NCBI RefSeq assembly: GCF_019104745.1 | Contig: NZ_JAHRWL010000001.1 | Location: 930,001-994,000, forward strand | DNA from: Thalassococcus arenae | Lineage (GTDB): Bacteria; Pseudomonadota; Alphaproteobacteria; Rhodobacterales; Rhodobacteraceae | Length of the DNA: 64,000 bases | Direction of reading: 5' to 3' | Part shown: one piece after another, positions 57,050 through 64,000 of the stretch | Layout: each line of letters begins with the position of its first letter | Position numbering within the stretch: the first letter of the stretch is position 1 | Translations under genes and position numbers: made by a program | Notes under the pieces: model-generated | The model's database searches: none | Told to the model about the DNA's origin: nothing | Seen by the model: the letters and a program-made list of their open reading frames with translations, nothing else

Positions 57050-57904
57050 TCACGATGACGTTTCCGCATCGCCCGCGAGCGCTATGCGAAGCGCGGTCTG
57101 GTCCAGCGGCAGGTCGGTGAAATGCGCCCAGGCATGAACGCCCTGGAAGAAGAACAACTCGTATCCAGAGATGAGCGATAGGCCGGTTGCAAGCGCATCG
57201 GTCAGAAAGACAGTGTCAACGGGCGTGTAGACCGCATCGAACGCCCATTCCGCCCCGGACATCGCCGCGCGCGGCAACGGCGTGCCAGCGTGACCGACCA
57301 TCCCCACCGGCGTGCCGTTCAGCAACCCGGACGACCCTGCCGCTGCCGCGGTCGCGTCGGAGAAGACGGCGATCCGCGACGCATGATCGGCGGCGCGCAG
57401 ATCCCGCGCTAGCGAAGACGCCTTGGCCGCGTCCATGTCGACCAGCCGGATTTCCGACGCACCAAGGGCAAGCAGGCCGAAAGCCAAGGCCCGACCGACG
57501 CCTCCGGTTCCGACCAGACAGCACACGCCGGGTGGGCTTTCGCCCCGCGCGGCACGGTAGGCCGCGATGAAACCTGTGTAATCGGTGTTGAACCCCCGCG
57601 GGCCATCCGGTTGGAACAGCACCGTATTGACCGCTCCGATGGCCCGGACGCGCGGATCGTCGACCGCCACCTTCGCCGCCGCCCGCTCCTTGTAGGGATA
57701 GGTCACGTTGATGCCGCGGTAGCCCTGTTCGGCGCATGCGGCGAAAAGCGTGTCGAAATCCTGGCCGAGATCGCGGGGAACCAGCCGGTCGTATTGCACC
57801 GATACCCCGTTCTGGCGTCCGGCAAGGCTGTGCAACCGCGGCGCACTGGACTGCGCGATGTTATCGCCGATGAGGCCCAGCTTGATTTCGGGTGCGTCGG
57901 ACAT
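57050..57904 (-). CDS. Shikimate/quinate dehydrogenase family protein
   Basis: A 284-residue homolog of AroE. The substrate site has SSAPRLH (residues 19-25), the catalytic lysine in TYPYKERA (Lys72) and aspartate in NTDYTGF (Asp108). The nucleotide loop is GTGGVGRALAFGLL (about 135-148). Differences from AroE, such as ISGYELFFFQGVHAW near the end and SSAPRLH in place of SKSPxxH, suggest a shikimate dehydrogenase-like or quinate dehydrogenase subgroup rather than the main AroE. The start at 57904 matches the family N-terminus; an ATG 11 codons earlier is less likely. Confidence 0.87.
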   Translation of the reverse strand: MSDAPEIKLGLIGDNIAQSSAPRLHSLAGRQNGVSVQYDRLVPRDLGQDFDTLFAACAEQGYRGINVTYPYKERAAAKVAVDDPRVRAIGAVNTVLFQPDGPRGFNTDYTGFIAAYRAARGESPPGVCCLVGTGGVGRALAFGLLALGASEIRLVDMDAAKASSLARDLRAADHASRIAVFSDATAAAAGSSGLLNGTPVGMVGHAGTPLPRAAMSGAEWAFDAVYTPVDTVFLTDALATGLSLISGYELFFFQGVHAWAHFTDLPLDQTALRIALAGDAETSS

Positions 57905-58133
57905 GGGCCTGTGTCGGTGCTCCTGATCACCATGCATGCTGCCCGCAACGGCGGCTGGTGGCGCGGTGCGGTTCGTCGAGTGTTAGGGTTTTGTCCGCAC
58001 GGCGTCCATCGCAAGGATTCGACCCGGACTTGGTGCGGACGATTTCCGGAGCAGGGGTCTCCGGTCGCCCCGGTTGCGGGTTCGCCCGGATCGGAACGAG
58101 TATGGGAAAACAAGAGACAACAAAGCGCGCGGC

Positions 58134-58961
58134 ATGAACAAGCACCCGAAAAGCCCCCCTGGACTCGCGCGGTTCTTCGCGATCACCTTCGGGATCTCTT
58201 GGGGCTTTTGGGCGCTTGCCGGTGTCCTGCCTTCATCGGCTCGGGTTCTGCTGGTCGCGGGGACATTCGGGCCGGCGGTCGCTGCGCTGGTCGTGACCTG
58301 GCCGAACCCGGCCGCCCGCCGCGCTTTGATGCGTCGGCTCGTGCGCTGGCGCATCCCGGTCTGGGTCTATCTCTATTCCATCGGGCTGCCGATCGGGGGT
58401 GTCCTGCTGGCACTGGTCGTGGCGCGGGGGCTGACCGGTGCCGGGCCGATCTGGCCCCAACCCATGGCGCCGATCGTGCCCGTCGCCGTCTTCGCCTATG
58501 TGCTGGTGTTCAGCGTGGCGGGAGAGGAGTTGGGCTGGCGGGGATACGCGCTGCCCGCTCTGCTGCCCCGCTACGGTCCTGTGGCGGCCAGCCTTGGCCT
58601 TGGCGTAGTCTGGGCGGTCTGGCACGCACCGTTGTTCCTGATGCCGGGGAATTTCCACAGCGCGATCCCGCCGATGCTGTTCGCAGCGCAGATCGTCGCA
58701 TCGAGCCTTGTCTACACGCATCTGCATCTGGCCGCCGGCGCATCGCTGCTGCCCGCGCATCTGTTTCACACGGCGTTCAATACGGCGGTCGGTCTTTTTC
58801 CTGTGCTGCCCCAGTCACGCGGTGGCGACATCACCGCATTGACCGTGGCGGTTGCCCTGCTTTGCGGCGTGGCTGCGATCACCGCCCTGCGCATCCGGAC
58901 GCGTGTCGGCCTGGATCCGCGGGCGGACGCCGGCGGATACCGCGACAGGCATGACGGGTGA
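58134..58961 (+). CDS. CPBP family intramembrane glutamic endopeptidase
   Basis: A 275-residue integral membrane protein of the CAAX protease and bacteriocin-processing (CPBP/Abi) family. The signature EExxxR is present as EELGWRGYALP (Glu131, Glu132, Arg136), with the second motif VWHAPLF (His164) and third HLFHTAFN (His212). About eight helices are predicted. Bacterial members process prenylated or lipidated peptides, cut anti-sigma factors or give bacteriocin immunity; nothing here chooses between these. A GCGCGC stretch precedes the ATG with only a weak ribosome site. Confidence 0.9.
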   Translation: MNKHPKSPPGLARFFAITFGISWGFWALAGVLPSSARVLLVAGTFGPAVAALVVTWPNPAARRALMRRLVRWRIPVWVYLYSIGLPIGGVLLALVVARGLTGAGPIWPQPMAPIVPVAVFAYVLVFSVAGEELGWRGYALPALLPRYGPVAASLGLGVVWAVWHAPLFLMPGNFHSAIPPMLFAAQIVASSLVYTHLHLAAGASLLPAHLFHTAFNTAVGLFPVLPQSRGGDITALTVAVALLCGVAAITALRIRTRVGLDPRADAGGYRDRHDG

Positions 58962-58978
58962 TCACGCGGACCGGCGCC

Positions 58979-59653
58979 TCATTCTTCGGCGTGCGATGCA
59001 AGGCTGCGCAGTTCGTCGGGACGTACCACGATCACCGAATAGATGCCGTCCAAGGCGATCACGCCCAGACGCCGCAACTGGCTCAGGGTGCGACTGACCG
59101 TTTCGGTGGTGAGGCCCAGGTAGTCTCCGATGTCCTTCCGGCTCATGGGCAGATCGACATGGCTGAGTTGCCCGACCTTTACGCCGGTGCGTTCGTCGAG
59201 CATCAACAGAAACGCCGCGACCTTTTCCACAGCCGACCGGCGCCCCATGAGCAACAGGTGGTCCTGCATCGCGGCGATTTCGCGCAACGCGGCTTCGAGA
59301 TAGCGGCAACGCAGTTCCCGGTCACCGGTGTCGGCCGATATCTGAGAAACGCGGAACGGTTGCAGGCGTGTCGCCGTCAAGGCCTGGCAATCGGTGTGGT
59401 GCTGGCCCGAACACGGGAACCCGACGAGGTCGCCCGGGAACCCGAAGGCGACAAGCTGTTGCCCGCCATCCTCGAAAACCCGCGTCAGCCGTACCGCGCC
59501 GGACAGTACCTGATAGACGTGGCGAACGGGATCGCCCTGGCGAAACACGAAAGCGTCTTCGGTCACCCTGGATTCCGGCAGTCTCAGCGTGCGAGACGGG
59601 GCACTGATGGGTTGCGGATTGTCGAAATATGCTTCGGTCGATGTCACATACAT
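58979..59653 (-). CDS. Crp/Fnr family regulator, FixK-like
   Basis: A 224-residue regulator with an N-terminal cyclic-nucleotide-binding-like beta barrel (FRQGDPVRHVYQVLSGAVRL) and a C-terminal helix-turn-helix KDIGDYLGLTTETVSRTLSQL. The recognition helix contains E-x-x-S-R, the pattern of FNR/FixK proteins that read TTGAT-type boxes. The N-terminal cysteine cluster of FNR is absent, so it should not carry the oxygen-sensing iron-sulfur cluster; two internal cysteines occur in CSGQHHTDC. The start at 59653 has a GGGGGG-AA site. It is divergent from the response regulator gene. Confidence 0.92.
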   Translation of the reverse strand: MYVTSTEAYFDNPQPISAPSRTLRLPESRVTEDAFVFRQGDPVRHVYQVLSGAVRLTRVFEDGGQQLVAFGFPGDLVGFPCSGQHHTDCQALTATRLQPFRVSQISADTGDRELRCRYLEAALREIAAMQDHLLLMGRRSAVEKVAAFLLMLDERTGVKVGQLSHVDLPMSRKDIGDYLGLTTETVSRTLSQLRRLGVIALDGIYSVIVVRPDELRSLASHAEE

Positions 59654-59836
59654 GGCATTCCCCCCAGAATGGTGCACCGAAGGGGATATCCGGACTGTGT
59701 CGGGTCTCTACGCGGTGATTTGTAATGAATTGTATCGGATTGTCCGCGTTCGCACGACTTGGTTGCGTCTTAGGGCCGGTTTCGCTTGTATTGGTTCCAA
59801 ATTGGATACGATCCGATCCTGACACCGAAGGGCGCG

Positions 59837-60622
59837 ATGGCCGATCATTGCATACTGGTCGTCGATGACGATCCCGACATTCGCGGCGTGCTTCGCGAAG
59901 CCCTGCATTCCGGCGGATACAACGTTTGCGAGGCCGCAACCGCCAGGGAAACCCACGACCATCTCGCCAAGGCGCACCCGGTTTTGGTCATGCTCGACCT
60001 CAGCCTTGGACATGACAACGGCCTGGATGTCGTGCGCGACATAAGAAAGATGTCCAGGGTCCCCATCATCATCGTGTCCGGCCGGGACGAAGTCGTGGAC
60101 CGCGTGGTCGGGTTGGAACTGGGCGCCGACGACTACATCACCAAGCCCTTTCATTTGCACGAGGTTCTGGCACGTGTCCGCGCATTGCTGCGGCGCACCC
60201 AAGACGACACCGTGCCCGACCCTGCGCCTTCGACCATCCAGGAAACCGAGGATTCTGCGGCTTTCCGGTTCGACGACATGGTCATCGTGCCCGACCGGTT
60301 CGAATTGTATGACCGCGCTGGTGCGCTCTGCGACATCACCGCCACGGATTTCAAACTGCTGACCGTGTTCATGCAGAACGCCAAACGCGTGATGTCACGG
60401 GACCGCCTGATGGACCTGACCGGCGGCACGGATTGGAGCCCGCTCGACCGGACGATCGACAACCAGGTCGCCCGGCTGCGCAAAACGATCGAACGTAACC
60501 CGGCTGACCCGCGAATCATCAAGACGGTTCGCGGCGTCGGCTATACCTTCGCCAGCGAAGTGGATCAGGTGCGAAAGGCTGGGGGCAACAACGCCGCCAG
60601 CCGTTCGGCCAATTCACGCTGA
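59837..60622 (+). CDS. OmpR-family response regulator
   Basis: A 261-residue two-component regulator. The receiver domain has the acidic pair in VVDDDPD, the phosphoacceptor Asp54 in MLDLSLG and the conserved lysine in YITKPF. The winged-helix domain (about residues 150-245) ends with KTVRGVGYTF. The start at 59837 follows a GAAGGG site. The last 58 bases overlap the end of the convergent hybrid kinase gene, so the two proteins are encoded on opposite strands of the same DNA at their C-termini. It may be the partner of that kinase. Confidence 0.93.
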   Translation: MADHCILVVDDDPDIRGVLREALHSGGYNVCEAATARETHDHLAKAHPVLVMLDLSLGHDNGLDVVRDIRKMSRVPIIIVSGRDEVVDRVVGLELGADDYITKPFHLHEVLARVRALLRRTQDDTVPDPAPSTIQETEDSAAFRFDDMVIVPDRFELYDRAGALCDITATDFKLLTVFMQNAKRVMSRDRLMDLTGGTDWSPLDRTIDNQVARLRKTIERNPADPRIIKTVRGVGYTFASEVDQVRKAGGNNAASRSANSR

Positions 60623-62073
60623 CGGTAGGGCTTGTGCAGCACCTCTGACCAGTCCCCGTTCCGCAACGCCCTGCGGACCACGTCGCTGGCATAGCCGGAC
60701 GTCAACAGCACCGCCACCTTCGGAAAGTCCTTGCGGATCTTCGCGGCAAGGTCGTAGCCGCTGAACTCTCCCGGCATCACGATATCGGAAAACACGATGT
60801 CGATGTCGCTGCGATCGGACAGAACGCGAAGCGCTTCTTCGCCGTTTGCCGCTGCGACGGTCCGATAGTCCAGCGCGTGCAACCGCTCGAGCGCATTGCG
60901 CCGGACCTTCGCGTTGTCCTCGACAACGAGCACGCAGGCGCCCCGGCCTGACGGAAGGTCCAGCGGCACAGGGCCGGTGCTTTCAGGCTTGCTGTCCGGT
61001 TCGGCGTTGCTCAGCGGAAAATACAGACCAAAGCTCGTTCCCATGCCGGGTTCGCTGTACAACGTGACCTGGCCGCCCGATTGCCTGACGAAGCCATGCA
61101 CCATCGCCAGACCCAGACCTGTGCCTTCCCTGGCCGCCTTGGTGGTAAAAAACGGTTCGAAGGCGTGGCGCTGTGTCTCGGGGGTCATGCCTTCGCCGTC
61201 ATCGCTGACAAGAAGACGCAGGTATTTCCCGGGCACGACGTCTGTTTCCTGCGCCATGTATGTGTCGTCGATATCGATTTCGGCCAGCTTGAACAGCAGG
61301 TTGCCGCCGTCCGGCATGGCATCGCGCGCATTGATGGCAAGGTTGACCAACGCGGTCTCCATCTGCACCGGATCGACCATGACCCGCCCCAGGCCGATTG
61401 GGCAATCGAGTCTGATCGAAACCCTCGGTCCCAGCATGCGCTTGAGCAAGTCATGCGCCTTTCTGCACACACGGCCAAGATCCGTGGGTTCGGGCTGCAG
61501 GGCACTGCGGCGGGCGAACATCAAAAGACGCGCGATCAGCCCTGCCCCGGTTTCGGCGGCATCCAGCGCGTTGTGAACGAACACCCGCGTCTTTTCGTCG
61601 GCGATACGCATCTCGGCCAGTTCCAGATTGCCGATGATGATCGTCAGCATGTTGTTGAAATCGTGTGACAGCCCACCCGCCATCTGACCGATGGCGTCCA
61701 GACGCAGCGTTCGTTCGAAGGCCGGGTCCCGATCCGGTTGCCTGCGCGGTTCGGTAAGCAGCACGATTCCGGCGGGTTTGCCGTCAAGACTTGTGGAGCG
61801 GATCGTCACATGAAGCCGGACCGGTGCGCCTGCCGGCTGCTGGAAATCGAACTGTGTCCGTCCGGTGTCCGCGGCGGATGAAACCGGCACGTCGCCCACT
61901 GCCAGATCATCGATGCGGTGCCCGGCAAGGTCGTCCGACCTTCGGCCCAGAAGACGCGCGGCGGTGGCATTGGCCAGCAGAATTCTCTGCGTTTCGTCCA
62001 CGATCAGAACACCCTGCTCCATCACCTGAAGAAGGGCATCCAAGATCGCAACCGATGTCATGTCATGCGTCAT
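60565..62073 (-). CDS. PAS hybrid histidine kinase with C-terminal receiver
   Basis: A 502-residue soluble hybrid kinase. Residues 8-108 form a PAS-like domain, the dimerisation box is GLSHDFNNML (His137), the ATPase domain has INARDAMPDGG (N box), DDGEGM and GTGLGLAMVHG, and the C-terminal receiver (about residues 375-500) has VVEDN and the phosphoacceptor Asp430 in FSDIVMPGE. No transmembrane segment is visible, so it should sense a cytoplasmic signal. No haem or flavin ligand can be identified with certainty. It overlaps the convergent regulator gene by 58 bases. Confidence 0.93.
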   Translation of the reverse strand: MTHDMTSVAILDALLQVMEQGVLIVDETQRILLANATAARLLGRRSDDLAGHRIDDLAVGDVPVSSAADTGRTQFDFQQPAGAPVRLHVTIRSTSLDGKPAGIVLLTEPRRQPDRDPAFERTLRLDAIGQMAGGLSHDFNNMLTIIIGNLELAEMRIADEKTRVFVHNALDAAETGAGLIARLLMFARRSALQPEPTDLGRVCRKAHDLLKRMLGPRVSIRLDCPIGLGRVMVDPVQMETALVNLAINARDAMPDGGNLLFKLAEIDIDDTYMAQETDVVPGKYLRLLVSDDGEGMTPETQRHAFEPFFTTKAAREGTGLGLAMVHGFVRQSGGQVTLYSEPGMGTSFGLYFPLSNAEPDSKPESTGPVPLDLPSGRGACVLVVEDNAKVRRNALERLHALDYRTVAAANGEEALRVLSDRSDIDIVFSDIVMPGEFSGYDLAAKIRKDFPKVAVLLTSGYASDVVRRALRNGDWSEVLHKPYRQRELAERLAALLPPAFRT

Positions 62074-62115
62074 GTTCCGAACCTGCCTGCCTGGTCAGTG
62101 TGACAACCCGGATGG

Positions 62116-63255
62116 TCACGACGCAAGGGTCCGCTTGGACGCGCGGTTCGCCGGGGCATCACGAATGGCTCCGGCAAACAGATCGGCCAAGGTGACCACG
62201 CCGATCAACCGACGGCCTTCGGCCACCAGAAACTTGTGCTGACCGGTTTCCGCGACCAGCGCGAGCAAGCTTCGCAGGCTGGTGCCGGGCGACAGCACAC
62301 GGTCATGCGCGAGGTCGACATAGACGTCGGAAATCCGGGTGTTCGCCCAGTTGTCGCGATCGATCCGTGCCAGGACATGCCGGTCGATCATACCCAGCAA
62401 ATCGCCCTTTTCCACGACCGGGAAGAAGCTCAGGTCGTGCTTCAATACGAACTGGTTGACGAGATGCGCCAGGGTCATGTCCGGCGATACCGTGACCGGG
62501 TTCACGGTCATCACATCGGCAATGACGCAGCGGGGTTTCGCGTCGGGTTTTCCTTCCGATTGGGTCAGAACCACCGGGGCGACGATGAACCAACGCCCCA
62601 GCAGAAACGCCAGCAACCCGGTGAATACGTGACCCAGGGCCATGGCGATGCACCCGATCATCGCAAGCGCCGTGCCCAGGGGCACGCCGCTTTGTCCGTC
62701 AGGCGCGGTCGCACCGGACGACGCACGGAACACGGCATCCAGCAGGCGTGCTCCGTCCAGCCCCGGGGCGGGCAAAAGATTGAACAACGCCACGATCGCC
62801 GCCAGCGTCGCCTGCATCAGCAGAACCTGCGCAACGGTTTCTTGAAACGCCGACCAGCGCCAGACCGCCGCGGCGGTGACCAGGAGGCCCGATAGCAAAA
62901 ACACGGCCGCCGGACCCGCCAAGCCAAGGACGACATCCTGAACCGGTCGACGTGAAGGCCCTTGAGGTTCCGACCGACCACCAAACGGGAACAGCACCAG
63001 TGCCCTGATGTCATGCGACGCCCAACGCGCGGCGACCGCATGTGCCAGGGTATGGACAGCCACCGCCGCGACCAGCCCGGCGAAAGACAGACAAGCCATC
63101 ATCAGGCGCGTCGGCGCGGAAATGTCCGTCCAGGCCCCTGGCCCGTATCCGGACGCAAGCCCGCCCGGCACAAGCAGCGCGACGAAGACCCAGCTTGGAT
63201 CGAGCCGGATCGCGACGCCGCGAAAATCCAATGGCTGACCAGTGAGGAATCCCAT
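62116..63255 (-). CDS. Site-2-protease-like membrane protein with CBS pair, catalytic Glu missing
   Basis: A 379-residue membrane protein of the S2P/M50 family fused to two CBS domains (about residues 245-360). The family's HExxH site reads HTLAH (residues 68-72), so the zinc-binding histidines remain but the catalytic glutamate is threonine. The second motif is LLPAPGLDGAR with the aspartate kept. The first CBS domain includes DVMTVNPVTVSPDMTLAHLV. It may be an inactive protease that keeps a binding or sensing role, with the CBS pair reading adenine nucleotides. It is 42 bases downstream of nothing obvious and lies next to a P-type ATPase gene. Confidence 0.88.
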   Translation of the reverse strand: MGFLTGQPLDFRGVAIRLDPSWVFVALLVPGGLASGYGPGAWTDISAPTRLMMACLSFAGLVAAVAVHTLAHAVAARWASHDIRALVLFPFGGRSEPQGPSRRPVQDVVLGLAGPAAVFLLSGLLVTAAAVWRWSAFQETVAQVLLMQATLAAIVALFNLLPAPGLDGARLLDAVFRASSGATAPDGQSGVPLGTALAMIGCIAMALGHVFTGLLAFLLGRWFIVAPVVLTQSEGKPDAKPRCVIADVMTVNPVTVSPDMTLAHLVNQFVLKHDLSFFPVVEKGDLLGMIDRHVLARIDRDNWANTRISDVYVDLAHDRVLSPGTSLRSLLALVAETGQHKFLVAEGRRLIGVVTLADLFAGAIRDAPANRASKRTLAS

Positions 63256-63316
63256 CGCAAGTTCCTTTGCACGACTTGCAGGATATGCGTCCGCAGGCAG
63301 CTTAGATTGATCCGTC

Positions 63317-64000
63317 TCAATCCCGGGTCATCACGCGATGCGCGATACCGCGGCGCGCCGACTTGACCACTTCGGGTACGACCAAAAGCGGAAGTGCGAA
63401 AGCCGCGATCAGCAACCAGGCCTCGGGCCCGATCGGCACGGTGTGCAACAGCAGCTGCAAGGGTGGCCAATAGACCGCGGCGACCTGCGCCGCCAACGTC
63501 AGGCTCAACGCCGCAAGAAGCAAGGGATTGGAAAGCCAGCCGATACGCCAGCAAGGCAAGTGCAGCGAGCGGAAGGCGAAAACGCTGATCTTTTCGAACA
63601 CGACCATGGCCGTGAAGGCCGTCGTCCGAGCCGTGTCCACACCGGCGGGCATCATGGCAGAAAAGATCCACAGGCTGGCGAGCCCGGTGTAGAGGCCGAA
63701 CAGGACGACGGTCGCGAAACCCGCGCGCCCCAGGATCGGGTCGCGTGACTTGCGCGGCGGACGATCCATGTGATCGGGTTCGGATTTCTCGAGGCCAAGT
63801 GCGACCGCCGTCGCGCCATCCGTTACCAGGTTCATCCAGAGTATCTGCGTGGCCAGAAATATCAGCGGACCGCCGATGGCGATGTTCACGATCAAGGCGA
63901 CGACTTCGCCGGCGTTCGAGGAAAGAAGGTATCGCACGAACTTTCGGATATTGGCGAATTGCCGACGCCCCTCGCTGATCGCTCCGATAATCGTCGCGAA
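63317..64000 (-). CDS. Cation-transporting P-type ATPase, C-terminal fragment
   Basis: The last 227 codons of a P-type ATPase; the gene continues beyond the window edge. The visible start AISEGRRQFANIRKFVRYLLSSN is the junction after the hinge, and the following helices GGPLIFLATQILWMNLVTDGATAVALGLEK carry the conserved N-x-x-TD of the calcium and sodium type (P2) membrane domain. The final helices match the cation_ATPase_C domain. The transported ion is probably Ca2+ but Mg2+ or Na+ is possible. It is upstream of the CBS/S2P gene by about 60 bases on the same strand. Confidence 0.9.
   Translation of the reverse strand, partial: FATIIGAISEGRRQFANIRKFVRYLLSSNAGEVVALIVNIAIGGPLIFLATQILWMNLVTDGATAVALGLEKSEPDHMDRPPRKSRDPILGRAGFATVVLFGLYTGLASLWIFSAMMPAGVDTARTTAFTAMVVFEKISVFAFRSLHLPCWRIGWLSNPLLLAALSLTLAAQVAAVYWPPLQLLLHTVPIGPEAWLLIAAFALPLLVVPEVVKSARRGIAHRVMTRD

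Noticed and set aside
59654-59836. FNR/FixK box between the Crp/Fnr and response regulator genes
   Set aside because: No TTGAT-N4-ATCAA palindrome was found. ATCGGAT/ATCCGAT words occur but too loosely to call a site.
63852-63866. Third copy of the TTCATCTGGCCA repeat (GCCAGAAATATC seen)
   Set aside because: Only 12 bases match and they lie inside the conserved coding sequence of the P-type ATPase.

Overview
The window is a chromosomal segment of a high-GC alphaproteobacterium, most likely order Rhodobacterales (Roseobacter/Paracoccus relatives). The pointers are a five-gene F1-only ATP synthase operon (atpHAGDC) with no F0 genes beside it, xsc for sulfoacetaldehyde, a DUF2125 protein, a FixK-like regulator, an inactive-looking dihydroorotase downstream of pyrB, and several GC-rich intergenic repeats of a kind I associate with that order. 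No prophage, plasmid replication gene, IS transposase or CRISPR array was seen.

Layout. 1-3.6 kb: the end of pyrB, three coupled small genes (two of them membrane proteins), a pyrC homolog and plsY, with every junction overlapping. 3.8-9.6 kb: small housekeeping and accessory genes, including prs, a secreted cysteine-rich protein, a two-CXXCH cytochrome and an H-type lectin domain protein. 9.6-14.6 kb: atpHAGDC. 15-20.2 kb: a methyltransferase, gloB, clpA and an M23 endopeptidase. 20.2-25.1 kb: a MotA/MotB-like pair with a long coiled coil, a ChaC-like gene and a DUF2125 gene. 25.3-28.2 kb: one 962-residue protein joining an SGNH hydrolase-like region, a trypsin-like protease and a NUC1-type nuclease. 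28.4-32.2 kb: an M20 peptidase, an unknown gene, and panB-panC. 32.3-44.4 kb: a peptide-type ABC importer with a dehydrogenase/hydrolase operon. Its binding-protein gene is separated from the permease genes by about 1.8 kb of degenerate repeats holding one atypical GNAT gene. 44.4-51 kb: SseB-like, uracil-DNA glycosylase, an ArsR/permease pair, two capsule-export genes and a lytic transglycosylase. 51.3-56.3 kb: xsc-ackA, pta (opposite strand) and citrate synthase. 56.4-64 kb: OsmC, tRNA-Ser(GGA), a shikimate dehydrogenase homolog, a CPBP protease, then a signalling block (Crp/Fnr, OmpR-type regulator, hybrid kinase, CBS-containing site-2-protease-like protein, P-type ATPase).

How the genes fit together. 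xsc, ackA, pta and gltA form a plausible route from a C2 sulfonate such as taurine to acetyl phosphate, then ATP plus acetate or acetyl-CoA, and into the TCA cycle. The 35.6-43.3 kb operon looks like uptake and oxidation of an imported small peptide or amino compound whose identity cannot be read from sequence. The last 5 kb resembles the low-oxygen or survival gene sets in which Fnr-type regulators, CBS site-2 proteases and cation ATPases cluster. The best candidates for something undescribed are the SGNH-protease-nuclease fusion, the MotAB-like coiled-coil machine, the ten-cysteine secreted protein and the glutamate-less site-2 protease. Start codons were chosen from ribosome binding sites, overlaps and family N-termini. 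All functional calls come from reading motifs, without database searches.
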